A stretch of DNA of 50,152 bases from an uncultured Erysipelotrichaceae bacterium (GTDB lineage: Bacteria > Bacillota_I > Bacilli_A > Erysipelotrichales > Erysipelotrichaceae), in contig CATJXY010000048.1 of NCBI GenBank assembly GCA_949744505.1, positions 1 through 50,152 on the forward strand. Reading direction: 5' to 3'. A model generated the notes under the pieces. That model had not been told where the DNA came from and searched no databases. It worked only from the letters and a program-made list of their open reading frames with translations. Below, piece by piece: positions 7,704 to 15,773 of this stretch (its first letter is position 1; every line of letters begins with the position of its first letter). The position numbers and the translations under genes were made by a program.

Positions 7704-7742
7704 ACAAAAAAACATATCTTTTGTACTTATAAAGATATGTTT
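7704..7742 (-). terminator. Terminator of rarA
   Basis: A 12-bp perfect stem, AAACATATCTTT (7710-7721) with AAAGATATGTTT (7731-7742), has a 9-nt loop. The longer T-run is on the minus strand after rarA. It may also end the XRE transcript on plus. Confidence 0.85.
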
Positions 7743-7746
7743 TAGT

Positions 7747-9018
7747 TTATTTATTTTTTGTTTTTCTGTTGAGTTCTTTTATTTTGTTGGTTCGCGGATA
7801 TTTTTTTAATTCGTTAAGATTGGCAGCCAATGCTTTTTCATAAGTGCTGTTTTCATTAGGATAATAAAAGCGATTTTGACTTATTGCATCCGGCAGGTAT
7901 TGTAACTGATACCAGCTGTTTGGATTATCATAATCATACTTTTCATCTTCACTGAGATTGACTGGTTTTAATCTCAAGTAAGAAGGAACAGGGTAATCTC
8001 TTTGATTTACGATTTCCATAGCTGCACTGATTCCGTTTAAAGCAGACTTTGATTTGGGTGAAAGAGAAAGGTCAATAACGGCATTTGCCAAAGGAATGCG
8101 GGCTTCCGGGAAACCTATTTTTTTGGCTGACTCAATTGCATTGATCGTTCTGGCAACGGCTGCGGGATTGGCAAGTCCGATATCTTCATATGCAATAGTA
8201 AGCAGTCTTCTTTCGATTGAATCCATATCATTTGCTTTGATTAATCGTGCTAAGTAATATAAGGCGGCATCGACGTCACTTCCACGAATGGATTTTTGAA
8301 AGGCACTAAGTGTATCATAGTGGCCGTCTCCGTCAAAATCCATACTCATAGCGGCATTGGGCGAATACGTTTGCACGATTTCTTTGGTAATAAAATACTC
8401 ATCTGCAGCTAATGCACATAATTCTAAGACGTTAAAGGCATATCTTAGATCACCATTGCAACGTTGGGCAATGATCCTTTTTGCTTCTTCTTCCATAGTA
8501 TAATCTTGGTTTAATCCATTCGGATCATTTAAAGCTCGATCAATCGCTTCCATGATATCTTCTTCTGTTAGTGCTTTGACTTCGAAAAGATGGCATCTGG
8601 ATCGAATGGCCGGATTAATGGCGAAGTATGGATTTGAGGTTGTAGCTCCGATTAAGATAATGGAGCCCTTTTCAATATGCGGTAAAAGCAAATCTTGTTT
8701 GTCTTTATTTAAACGGTGTACTTCATCAATGATTAAAACCAGGCCTTCATAAAATCGAGATTCTTCAAAAATTGTATCCAATTCTTTTTTATTTCCGGTA
8801 ACGGCATTAAATAACCGATAAGGAAGATTGAGTTCTTTTGCTAAAACAGTTGCCAAAGTTGTTTTTCCGGTACCGGGAGGTCCAAACAAAATCATCGAAA
8901 AAAGGCGTTGTTCCTGAATGCACTTTCTTAATATACCATTCTTATCGATAAGATGCTTTTGGCCGATTAAATCATCTAATTTTTCAGGTCGCATTCTAAA
9001 TGCGAGAGGTTGTTTCAT
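7747..9018 (-). CDS. rarA: Replication-associated recombination protein RarA (MgsA, AAA+ ATPase)
   Basis: RarA is a clamp-loader-like AAA+ ATPase that acts at stalled replication forks. At 423 residues the length is typical. It has Walker A GPPGTGKTT (46-54), Walker B LIIDEVHR (D98, E99), sensor 1 GATTSNP and the arginine finger region RSRCHLFEV. The C-terminal MgsA oligomerisation domain follows, with KSIRGSDVDAALYYLARL and the YDYDNP/YLPD block. The ribosome site is GGTGAT. It is monocistronic, divergent from dtd. Confidence 0.95.
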   Translation of the reverse strand: MKQPLAFRMRPEKLDDLIGQKHLIDKNGILRKCIQEQRLFSMILFGPPGTGKTTLATVLAKELNLPYRLFNAVTGNKKELDTIFEESRFYEGLVLIIDEVHRLNKDKQDLLLPHIEKGSIILIGATTSNPYFAINPAIRSRCHLFEVKALTEEDIMEAIDRALNDPNGLNQDYTMEEEAKRIIAQRCNGDLRYAFNVLELCALAADEYFITKEIVQTYSPNAAMSMDFDGDGHYDTLSAFQKSIRGSDVDAALYYLARLIKANDMDSIERRLLTIAYEDIGLANPAAVARTINAIESAKKIGFPEARIPLANAVIDLSLSPKSKSALNGISAAMEIVNQRDYPVPSYLRLKPVNLSEDEKYDYDNPNSWYQLQYLPDAISQNRFYYPNENSTYEKALAANLNELKKYPRTNKIKELNRKTKNK

Positions 9019-9080
9019 AATATCACCAAAACTATTTTAACATTTTTTTATTTGTTATAAAATATAAGAGAAAGGAGAAT

Positions 9081-9104
9081 TTATCAATTTAATTAAATTG
9101 ATAA
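9081..9104. repeat. Perfect 24-bp palindrome in the dtd leader
   Basis: TTATCAATTTAA followed directly by its reverse complement TTAAATTGATAA. It sits between a strong AAAGGAG (9071-9077) and the dtd ATG at 9115, which has no other good ribosome site. It could be a regulator operator, or an RNA hairpin that brings the ribosome site close to the start codon. Confidence 0.8.
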
Positions 9105-9114
9105 GATTAAGTTA

Positions 9115-9561
9115 ATGAGAGTAGTTGTACAGCGTGCGAAATATGCTAAAGTATCCATAGATGGAGAATTGTATAATGAGATTAATGAAGGTTATTGTGT
9201 TTTTGTCGGTATAACACATGAAGATACGAAAGAAATTGTTGAAAAAGTGGCTAAAAAGTTAGTTGGATTAAGAGTTTTTAAAGATGAAGAAGATAAGATG
9301 AATAAGAGTATCTTTGATATCGGAGGAAAAATTTTATCTATCTCCCAGTTTACTTTATATGCTGATTGTAAAAAAGGAAGAAGACCTAGTTTTGTAGGTG
9401 CGGCAAAACCGGAGCAAGCTAAGGCATTATATGAGTATTTTAATAGAGTAGTTGAAGAAGAGGGAATTGAAGTCAAAACCGGTATTTTCGGTGCGGATAT
9501 GAAGATAGAGTTGTATAATGATGGCCCGGTAACGATACTTTTAGATAGTGATGAGTTATAA
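9115..9561 (+). CDS. dtd: D-aminoacyl-tRNA deacylase
   Basis: Dtd hydrolyses D-amino acids (and glycine from tRNA-Ala) off mischarged tRNAs. The 148-residue protein is full length, with SQFTLYAD (77-84) and the cross-subunit Gly-cisPro loop NDGPVT (135-140). The canonical N-terminus MRVVVQRA fixes the start at 9115. Unusually, the only strong Shine-Dalgarno sequence lies about 38 nt upstream, on the far side of a perfect 24-bp palindrome. It heads an operon with folD, DUF951, ychF and a gltD-like gene. Confidence 0.95.
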   Translation: MRVVVQRAKYAKVSIDGELYNEINEGYCVFVGITHEDTKEIVEKVAKKLVGLRVFKDEEDKMNKSIFDIGGKILSISQFTLYADCKKGRRPSFVGAAKPEQAKALYEYFNRVVEEEGIEVKTGIFGADMKIELYNDGPVTILLDSDEL

Positions 9562-9591
9562 AATATGATATAATGGAAAACGGTGATCAAA

Positions 9592-10452
9592 ATGGCGAGA
9601 ATAATATACGGAAGTGAAGTTTCTTTAGAGATAAAAGAGGAACTGAAAAATGAAATTGACAAATTAGTACAAGCAGGTAAGCGATTACCTCATTTGGCTG
9701 TTGTTTTGGTTGGAGAAGATCCTGCTTCAATTTCTTATGTCAGAGGAAAAGAAAAGGCTTGTAATCAGATAGGAATGAAATCTTCTGTTATAAAATTGAC
9801 TGATCAAGTTGAGGAAAAAGAAATGATCAATTTGATTCAACAATTGAATGAAGATGATAGTGTTGATGGAATTTTAGTTCAGCTACCTTTACCTAAAAAG
9901 CTGAATAGTCGCAGAGTTTTAAATGAGATCGATCCGAGTAAAGATGTAGATGGATTACATCCTATCAACGTTGCGAAATTGGCTATGAAGGAAGATGGTT
10001 TCGTGCCATGTACACCACAGGGAGTCATGGAACTTTTAAAACGTGCAAATGTGTCTTTGAGTGGCAAAAGAGTAGCGATGCTCGGAAGAAGTGAACTGGT
10101 CGGAAGTCCGCTTTTTAAGCTTCTGTTAAATGCGGATGCGACAGTTACGGCATGTCATTCTAAAACGAAAGACCTTGATAAGATTTGTAAAGAGTCTGAT
10201 GTTGTCATCGCAGCGGTTGGCAAAGCAAGAATGGTGAAAAAGGAATGGATCAAAGAAGGGGCTGTTGTTATTGATGTCGGAGTGAACAGAAACGAAGAAG
10301 GAAAACTTGTCGGAGATGTTGATTTTGAGGAAGTAAAAGAGATAGCCTCTGTAATTACACCGGTACCGAAAGGGGTTGGGCCGATGACGATTGCCATGTT
10401 ATTAAAGAATACATTGAAAAGTTATAAGTTGAGGGAGAGACAAGATGCTTGA
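9592..10452 (+). CDS. folD: Methylenetetrahydrofolate dehydrogenase/cyclohydrolase
   Basis: FolD interconverts 5,10-methylene-, methenyl- and 10-formyl-THF using NADP. The catalytic Y and K lie in SYVRGKEKAC and the folate-site Asp in KDVDGLHP. Also visible are LPLPK and the Rossmann segment MLGRSELVGSP. The start is taken as ATG 9592 (286 residues) because GGTGATC, a perfect anti-SD match, ends four bases upstream; a GTG at 9583 lies inside that site. The last 8 bp overlap the DUF951 gene. Confidence 0.95.
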   Translation: MARIIYGSEVSLEIKEELKNEIDKLVQAGKRLPHLAVVLVGEDPASISYVRGKEKACNQIGMKSSVIKLTDQVEEKEMINLIQQLNEDDSVDGILVQLPLPKKLNSRRVLNEIDPSKDVDGLHPINVAKLAMKEDGFVPCTPQGVMELLKRANVSLSGKRVAMLGRSELVGSPLFKLLLNADATVTACHSKTKDLDKICKESDVVIAAVGKARMVKKEWIKEGAVVIDVGVNRNEEGKLVGDVDFEEVKEIASVITPVPKGVGPMTIAMLLKNTLKSYKLRERQDA

Positions 10453-10651
10453 ATATGGATTGAATGACATTGTAGAGATGAAAAAAGAGCACCCTTGTCG
10501 TAAAGCTAAAACTTGGAAGATTATTCGTATGGGAGCCGATATAAAAATCAAGTGTATGGGATGCGGTGCAGCCGTTATGTTTCCACGCAGTGAATTTGAA
10601 AGAAAATGTAAAAAAGTAGTTGAAAAAGCTGAACAGCAAGAAGCTATATAG
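10445..10651 (+). CDS. DUF951 family protein
   Basis: This 68-residue protein matches the DUF951 pattern: HPC...WKIIRMGADIKIKCMGCGAAVMFPR, with a CxxC pair suggesting a small zinc or nucleic-acid-binding ribbon. In Bacillota the gene is commonly next to ychF, as here. Its function is unknown. It overlaps the end of folD by 8 bp, implying translational coupling. Confidence 0.88.
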   Translation: MLEYGLNDIVEMKKEHPCRKAKTWKIIRMGADIKIKCMGCGAAVMFPRSEFERKCKKVVEKAEQQEAI

Positions 10652-10674
10652 AATAAGAAAATGGAGTGAAATTT

Positions 10675-11775
10675 ATGTCATTGACAGCTGGAATTGTAGG
10701 ATTGCCGAATGTCGGGAAATCCACATTATTTAATGCGATTACGCAAAGCCAAGTTGAGGCTGCAAATTATCCTTTTGCTACGATTCAATCAAATGTTGGA
10801 GTGGTAGAAGTTCCGGATGAAAGAATGGAGAATATCGTAAATCTTTTTCATCCAAAAAAGACAATATATACAACCTTTGAATTTACCGATATCGCCGGTC
10901 TTGTTAAAGGTGCAAGTAAAGGGGAAGGGTTGGGAAACCAATTTTTATCTCATATTCGTCAAACGGATGCGATTTGTGAAGTCGTACGATGTTTTGATGA
11001 TGAAAATATTACCCATGTAGAAGGATCGGTAGATCCGATTCGGGATATCGAAATTATTAATCTTGAACTGATTTTTGCCGATTTACAGACAATTGAAAAT
11101 CGGTTGAGCAAAGTAGAAAGAAAAGCTCAATCTAAAGATAAAGAAGCGATGTTGGAAGTATCGGTATTGAAAAAGTTGCAAGAAGCACTTACAGAGGGGA
11201 AAGCTGCAAGAAGTGTTGAACTATCTAAAGAAGAGCAATTAGTTTGTAAAAGTTATCAGCTTCTTACATCCAAGCCGATGATTTATGTTGCGAATATGTC
11301 GGAAGAGGAAATCGGAAATCCTGAAAGTAATGTGTATTTCCAAAAAGTAAAAGAATATGCACATCAAGAAAATAATGAAGTTATTGCAGTCTGTGCACGG
11401 ATTGAAGAAGAATTATCAACGATGGATAAAGAAGATAAACAAATGTTTTTAGAAGATCTAGGTATTAAAGAAAGTGGATTGGATGCGGTTATTAAATCGG
11501 CATACAAACTCCTTGGATTGAAAACTTATTTTACTGTCGGTGAACCGGAATGTCGTGCATGGACATTTAAAGATGGAATGACGGCTCCGGAATGTGCCGG
11601 AATCATTCATACTGATTTTCAACGGGGTTTTATTCGTGCCGAAACATATAGTTATGATGATTTAATGGAATTTAAAAGCGAATCTGGTTTGAAAGAGGCA
11701 GGAAAACTTCGTCTTGAGGGAAAAGATTATCTTGTAAAAGACGGAGATATCATGCATTTTAGATTTAATGTTTAA
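10675..11775 (+). CDS. ychF: Ribosome-associated ATPase YchF (Obg family)
   Basis: YchF is an Obg-related P-loop NTPase that prefers ATP and binds the ribosome. The 366-residue length is typical. It has P-loop GLPNVGKST (9-17), the G3 DIAGLVKGAS, and an altered G4 (ANMSEEE instead of NKxD), which explains ATP use. The C-terminal TGS-like domain includes FTVGEPECRAWTF and GDIMHFRFNV. The start is ATG 10675 with GGAG 8 nt upstream, rather than the in-frame GTG at 10666. Confidence 0.95.
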   Translation: MSLTAGIVGLPNVGKSTLFNAITQSQVEAANYPFATIQSNVGVVEVPDERMENIVNLFHPKKTIYTTFEFTDIAGLVKGASKGEGLGNQFLSHIRQTDAICEVVRCFDDENITHVEGSVDPIRDIEIINLELIFADLQTIENRLSKVERKAQSKDKEAMLEVSVLKKLQEALTEGKAARSVELSKEEQLVCKSYQLLTSKPMIYVANMSEEEIGNPESNVYFQKVKEYAHQENNEVIAVCARIEEELSTMDKEDKQMFLEDLGIKESGLDAVIKSAYKLLGLKTYFTVGEPECRAWTFKDGMTAPECAGIIHTDFQRGFIRAETYSYDDLMEFKSESGLKEAGKLRLEGKDYLVKDGDIMHFRFNV

Positions 11776-11793
11776 TCGTGTGAGGATAAAGAA

Positions 11794-13005
11794 ATGAATG
11801 GTTTGATTGAAGAAGCAAAGAGATGTTTGAATTGTAAAGTTCCATTTTGTAAAAATAAAGGATGTCCTGTTCATACTTCGATTCCGGGCATGATCCAAGC
11901 ATACTTGCAAGAGGATTTTGATGCGGCTGGAAAGATGTTGTTTGATAATAATCCACTATCGGTTGTTTGCGGAACGGTATGTGATCAGAGAAAGCAATGT
12001 GAAGGAAGTTGTGTTAGAGGAATCAAAGGGGAACCTGTTTCAATCGGAAAAATTGAAAGGGCTATTTCGAGAGCGTATTTTGATCATGTAGAGCTGAATT
12101 GTAAAGAAAAAACAGGAAAACATGTTGCGATTATCGGTAGTGGTCCTTGTGGTATCACAGCAGGATTGTTGTTGGGACAAGCAGGAATTGACGTTACTTT
12201 ATATGAATCACAAGAAGATATCGGTGGTGTATTACGATATGGGATTCCGGATTTTCGTTTGGATCGAGAAATTATTGATGGATATAGGGCCTATTTAGAA
12301 AAATGCGGAGTTACAGTTTGTTGTAATATAAAAGTCGGAGAAGATCTTTCTTTAAAACAAATCAGAGAAGAAAATGATGCGGTTATCCTTGCCAATGGCT
12401 TATGGCAACCAAAAAAGCTGGGAATACCGGGAGAAAACTTGGATCATGTTATTACTTCAGTTGATTATTTGAAAAATCCTAAAGCATATGATCTTTGTGG
12501 TGAGGTCATTGTAATCGGTGCCGGGAATGCTGCGATGGATGTTTCTCGTTGTGCCGTTCGATCTAATGCCGAAAGTGTTGTTAATTATGTTCGTACTAAT
12601 CGTATTAAAGCTTCTGCACATGAAGTTGCATTTGCTAAAGCCGAAGGGGTTAGAATTGAACAAGGAAAAGCTCCTATTGAATTTACTGAAGAAGGAGTAT
12701 GGTTTAATTGCAGTGAATATGATGAGAATAACGAGAAAACGGATAAGCCGAGTGAAAAAAAGTTCTATCATGCAGATTGGATCATTGTGGCAATTTCTCA
12801 GGAATCAGATGGAATCATAAAAAAGGATTGTAGTGAATTACTAGTAGATGATTGGGGATTGATTGTTACAAATGAAGAGAAAATGACAAATATTGAAGGA
12901 GTGTTTGCCTGTGGAGATGCGGTAACCGGTCCGAAAACAGTTGTTCATGCTGTGGCAGCTGCAAAAGAAACAGTTTCAAGTGTCTTGAAATACTTGAGTG
13001 AATGA
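11794..13005 (+). CDS. GltD-like FAD/NAD(P)H oxidoreductase (glutamate synthase small-subunit family)
   Basis: The N-terminal ferredoxin-like Cys region (C12, C15, C19, C25, then a C-rich block ending CVRGIKGEPVSIGKIER) should hold two 4Fe-4S clusters. An FAD-binding GSGPCGITAG follows, then a second Rossmann motif VIGAGNAAMD and a terminal GVFACGDAVTGP flavin motif. At 403 residues it is slightly shorter than GltD. No gltB lies in the window, so it may serve another partner, as NfnB- or PreT-like proteins do. It is the last gene of the dtd operon, 18 bp after ychF, and is followed by a terminator. Confidence 0.85.
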   Translation: MNGLIEEAKRCLNCKVPFCKNKGCPVHTSIPGMIQAYLQEDFDAAGKMLFDNNPLSVVCGTVCDQRKQCEGSCVRGIKGEPVSIGKIERAISRAYFDHVELNCKEKTGKHVAIIGSGPCGITAGLLLGQAGIDVTLYESQEDIGGVLRYGIPDFRLDREIIDGYRAYLEKCGVTVCCNIKVGEDLSLKQIREENDAVILANGLWQPKKLGIPGENLDHVITSVDYLKNPKAYDLCGEVIVIGAGNAAMDVSRCAVRSNAESVVNYVRTNRIKASAHEVAFAKAEGVRIEQGKAPIEFTEEGVWFNCSEYDENNEKTDKPSEKKFYHADWIIVAISQESDGIIKKDCSELLVDDWGLIVTNEEKMTNIEGVFACGDAVTGPKTVVHAVAAAKETVSSVLKYLSE

Positions 13006-13020
13006 TTTCAAAATAGGAAT

Positions 13021-13059
13021 AAATCAGTGGAAAGTTGTGGAATTTCGACTGATTTTTTT
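13021..13059 (+). terminator. Terminator of the dtd-gltD operon
   Basis: AAATCAGT (13021-13028) pairs with ACTGATTT (13048-13055). The stem extends inwards as GAAA/TTTC past one mismatch. A T-run ends at 13059. Confidence 0.9.
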
Positions 13060-13120
13060 AATAATTGAGAGCTGTTTTGACATTTTCATAAAAAAATCAC
13101 ACATTTTACACATAATTTTA

Positions 13121-13149
13121 TTGACTAAATGAAATCGCTTACTTATAAT
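13121..13149 (+). promoter_or_regulatory. PTS operon promoter
   Basis: TTGACT (13121-13126), a 17-bp spacer and perfect TATAAT (13144-13149). Start of transcription is expected near 13156, leaving a leader of only about 18 nt, almost all of it ribosome site. Confidence 0.88.
13129..13143 (+). promoter_or_regulatory. cre site (CcpA operator) in the PTS promoter spacer
   Basis: ATGAAATCGCTTACT matches every fixed position of the consensus WTGNAANCGNWNNCW. It lies exactly between the -35 and -10 boxes, where CcpA binding should block RNA polymerase. Confidence 0.82.
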
Positions 13150-13173
13150 AATGTCAGAGGGAGGTTCAAAGAT

Positions 13174-13908
13174 ATGAACACATTATTATTAGCCATCTTG
13201 CTTGGTTTGTGGAACGGTGTCTCACAGGTTATCGCTTTGTCTGGTATCGGTATCCGTACAGCCTTGATGAGTGGTGTAGTTGCAGGTTTGCTAGTTGGTG
13301 ATCCACAATCTGGATTAACAATCGGTGCTACTTGTACACTTATGAGTATTGGTTTCTTCACATATGGAGGAGCTACAGTTCCTGATTATATTACTGGATC
13401 AATTTTCGGTGTAGTAATTGCTAAAGAAACAGGTAACTATGATTTAGGTTTGACAACTGCTATTTTATTGTCATTGTTGATGACTCAGATGGATATTCTG
13501 GGACGTGCTTCAACAACAGTATTCCAGCACCTTGCTGATAAGGCTCTTGCTCAAAACAGCATCAAGAAGTTCGAAATGTGGACTCTTGCTGGTACACTTC
13601 CTTGGATGCTTTCAAGATTTATCCCAGTATTTGTTGGTGTATTGTTGAAAGACAATCTTGGTGGTTTGACACAATTGTCAGAAAATTTAGTTTGGTTCTC
13701 TGATGGTTTGAGAACTGTTGGATCTGCACTTCCTGCAGTAGGATTTGCATTGTTATTGTCTTATATGGATATAAAGAAATTCTGGCCATTCATGGTTTTG
13801 GGTTATGTATTGTTCGCTTACTTAGGTCTTGGAACAATCGGTTTGGCTCTTATCGGAGCTGCTGCTGGAGCTCTTTATACAACATTCCAAGTTAAGGAGG
13901 CTCAGTAA
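13174..13908 (+). CDS. PTS mannose/fructose/sorbose family IIC component
   Basis: This is the membrane sugar channel of a mannose-class PTS. The 244-residue protein is strongly hydrophobic, with about seven TM segments and the family's conserved GATCTLMSIGFFTYGGA-type region. The start is ATG 13174 with AGAGGGAGG upstream; an in-frame ATG at 13129 lies inside the promoter. It is the first of four genes, order IIC-IID-IIA-IIB. Codons are visibly enriched in GCT, GGT and CTT compared with flanking genes, suggesting high expression. Confidence 0.92.
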   Translation: MNTLLLAILLGLWNGVSQVIALSGIGIRTALMSGVVAGLLVGDPQSGLTIGATCTLMSIGFFTYGGATVPDYITGSIFGVVIAKETGNYDLGLTTAILLSLLMTQMDILGRASTTVFQHLADKALAQNSIKKFEMWTLAGTLPWMLSRFIPVFVGVLLKDNLGGLTQLSENLVWFSDGLRTVGSALPAVGFALLLSYMDIKKFWPFMVLGYVLFAYLGLGTIGLALIGAAAGALYTTFQVKEAQ

Positions 13909-13910
13909 TT

Positions 13911-14735
13911 ATGGGTAGAACTAATAAGAAATTAAGCGTTAAGGCTAGAAAGTCTGCTGCTGTACGTCACCATTGGGCACTTCAATGGTGCTGGAACTAC
14001 GAACGTATGCAAGCTGCTGGTTATGCATATGCAATGGTTCCTGTTATGAAAGAACTTTATGAAACAGAAGAAGAACAGTGCCGTGAGCTTGAAAGACATA
14101 TGGTTTTCTATAACACAAACCCATTTGCTTCTGCTTTGATTTTCGGTGCTGACGTTGCATTGGAAGAAAACTACGAAGGTGAAATCGGAGATAGCTTGAA
14201 AGTTGCTTTGATGGGACCTTTGGCTGGTATTGGTGATACAATTTCAGCAGTATTGTTAACTCCTCCATTCAGCATCATGGCTGCATCTCTTGCAAACGAA
14301 GGAAGCTGGTTGGCATTGATCGTTGCTACTCTTCCATCTTTGATTACATTCGTTGCTCGTTGGCCATTGTTCAGCTATGGTTATGCTAAAGGTACAGATA
14401 TTATCGCTGATGTATCCGGAAGTTCTTCATTGGATACACTTCAAACAGCTGCATCTGTATTAGGTATGACAGTTATCGGTGGATTCATTCCTTCAATTAT
14501 CGGTTTGAAATTTAAAGTTAAACTTGGTAATGACTTGGTAAATGAAGCTGGTGAAGTAGTTCAAGCTGCTAAAACACTTCAAGAATCATTGGATGCAATC
14601 CTTCCTTATATGGTACCAATTCTAGTAACAGCATTCTGCTACTGGTTGATCAAAGTTAAGAAGGTTACACCTCTTAAGACAATTCTTCTATTGTTTGTAC
14701 TTGCATTCATTATGGGTGCAATCGGCTGGATGTAA
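13911..14735 (+). CDS. PTS mannose/fructose/sorbose family IID component
   Basis: IID forms the transporter core with IIC. The 274-residue protein has the N-terminal amphipathic NYERMQAAGYAYAMVP segment and the highly conserved MGPLAGIGDTI motif of EIID proteins, then TM helices to the C-terminus (ending IMGAIGWM). It begins 2 bp after IIC. Substrate specificity cannot be read from sequence; mannose, fructose, sorbose and amino sugars are all handled by this class. Confidence 0.93.
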   Translation: MGRTNKKLSVKARKSAAVRHHWALQWCWNYERMQAAGYAYAMVPVMKELYETEEEQCRELERHMVFYNTNPFASALIFGADVALEENYEGEIGDSLKVALMGPLAGIGDTISAVLLTPPFSIMAASLANEGSWLALIVATLPSLITFVARWPLFSYGYAKGTDIIADVSGSSSLDTLQTAASVLGMTVIGGFIPSIIGLKFKVKLGNDLVNEAGEVVQAAKTLQESLDAILPYMVPILVTAFCYWLIKVKKVTPLKTILLLFVLAFIMGAIGWM

Positions 14736-14744
14736 GAGACGATT

Positions 14745-15143
14745 ATGCAAGGAATTGTGATAATAAGCCACGGCGGTATGGCAGAAGGTATGTTGGATTC
14801 TGCAAAAATGTTCTTTGGAGAACTTGAGCAAGTAACAGCATGCAGTTTGCAGCCGGCAGATAGTCCAGAAGAATTTGATGTTAGATTGGAAGCTGCTATT
14901 GCACAAGTTAATAGCGGTGAAGGAGTAATCGTGTTGGCTGACTTGTTAGGTGGAACACCAGCAAACCGTTCCGCTTATAAGGCGTCAGACGATGTTCAGA
15001 TCATTACAGGTATGAACTTGACAATGTTTTTGGAACTATTAGGTTTACGTTTAGGTGGCGAAGTTCAAGTACAAAGCTTGATTGAAGCCGGACAAAATGG
15101 TATCGTAAGTTTGAATCAATTATTAGGCGGAGGTGACAACTAA
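14745..15143 (+). CDS. PTS mannose-family IIA component
   Basis: This 132-residue cytosolic phosphocarrier has the IIA-Man phosphorylation site H9 in VIISHGGMAEGM and the conserved LADLLGGTPAN motif. It accepts phosphate from HPr and passes it to IIB. Here IIA and IIB are separate genes rather than fused as in E. coli ManX. Its stop codon is one base before the IIB start. Confidence 0.93.
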   Translation: MQGIVIISHGGMAEGMLDSAKMFFGELEQVTACSLQPADSPEEFDVRLEAAIAQVNSGEGVIVLADLLGGTPANRSAYKASDDVQIITGMNLTMFLELLGLRLGGEVQVQSLIEAGQNGIVSLNQLLGGGDN

Positions 15144-15144
15144 T

Positions 15145-15630
15145 ATGATTACACATTTGAGAATTGATAACAGATTAATTCATGGACAGGTCGCAGTAGC
15201 ATGGAAAGGTTATATTGGTGCAGAAGCAATTATTATCTGTAATGATAAAGTTGCAGCAGATCCAATTCAAAAAATGGCTTTACCACTAGCTGCTAGAGGA
15301 TCTAAAGTGCTTGTTTTCACGATTGCTGAAACTCTTCAGTATGCTAAAGACCATCCTGATGAAACCATGTTTGTAATTTGCAAATTCCCTACGGATGCTT
15401 TGGAAGTTATCAAATCTGGTGAAGAAGTTAAGGATGTAAATGTCGGTAATGCTGCTCCAATTGCTGGAACAAAGTATGTAATGGTTACTAAATCCATTGC
15501 TGCAACTGCTGAAGATGCTGCAGTCTATCGTGAGATTGCTTCATTACGCGGTGGCAAATTGAGAAGTCAAATGACACCTATCCAAGATGAAATTGATTTC
15601 TTGAAAGCATTATCAGACGCAGGTCTATAA
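15145..15630 (+). CDS. PTS mannose-family IIB component
   Basis: This 161-residue protein has the IIB active-site block RIDNRLIHGQV, with H13 as phosphate acceptor. It transfers phosphate to the sugar during uptake through IIC-IID. The start is ATG 15145, preceded by GGAGGTGA inside the end of IIA; the in-frame GTG at 15133 lies within that ribosome site. It is the last gene of the PTS operon. No dedicated regulator or sugar-processing enzyme is attached. Confidence 0.93.
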   Translation: MITHLRIDNRLIHGQVAVAWKGYIGAEAIIICNDKVAADPIQKMALPLAARGSKVLVFTIAETLQYAKDHPDETMFVICKFPTDALEVIKSGEEVKDVNVGNAAPIAGTKYVMVTKSIAATAEDAAVYREIASLRGGKLRSQMTPIQDEIDFLKALSDAGL

Positions 15631-15640
15631 GAATTACTTT

Positions 15641-15671
15641 AAAAACTGAAACGTTAAGTTTCAGTTTTTTT
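15641..15671 (+). terminator. Terminator of the PTS operon
   Basis: A 12-bp stem, AAAAACTGAAAC (15641-15652) with GTTTCAGTTTTT (15658-15669), has a 5-nt loop and continues into T. Confidence 0.92.
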
Positions 15672-15739
15672 ATCTTGAAAAGATTTAAATTATTTACTTA
15701 AAAGAAACAAAGTTCTCATTTTAAATTAATCTTGATAAT

Positions 15740-15772
15740 AAAAAAATATTTCTCATATAGAGAAATATTTTT
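15740..15772 (-). terminator. Terminator of the 15774-16421 gene
   Basis: A 13-bp stem, AAAAATATTTCTC (15742-15754) with GAGAAATATTTTT (15760-15772), has a 5-nt loop. It is T-rich on the minus-strand exit side and immediately follows the stop codon of the minus-strand gene. Confidence 0.8.
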
Positions 15773-15773
15773 G

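Noticed and set aside
9192-9662. 156-codon minus-strand frame opposite dtd
   Set aside because: It is antisense to a certain gene; its Ser/Ile/Phe-rich translation is a mirror of AT-rich coding sequence.
12518-12820. 100-codon plus-strand frame within the gltD-like gene
   Set aside because: It is an out-of-frame shadow of a gene with clear FAD and Rossmann motifs.
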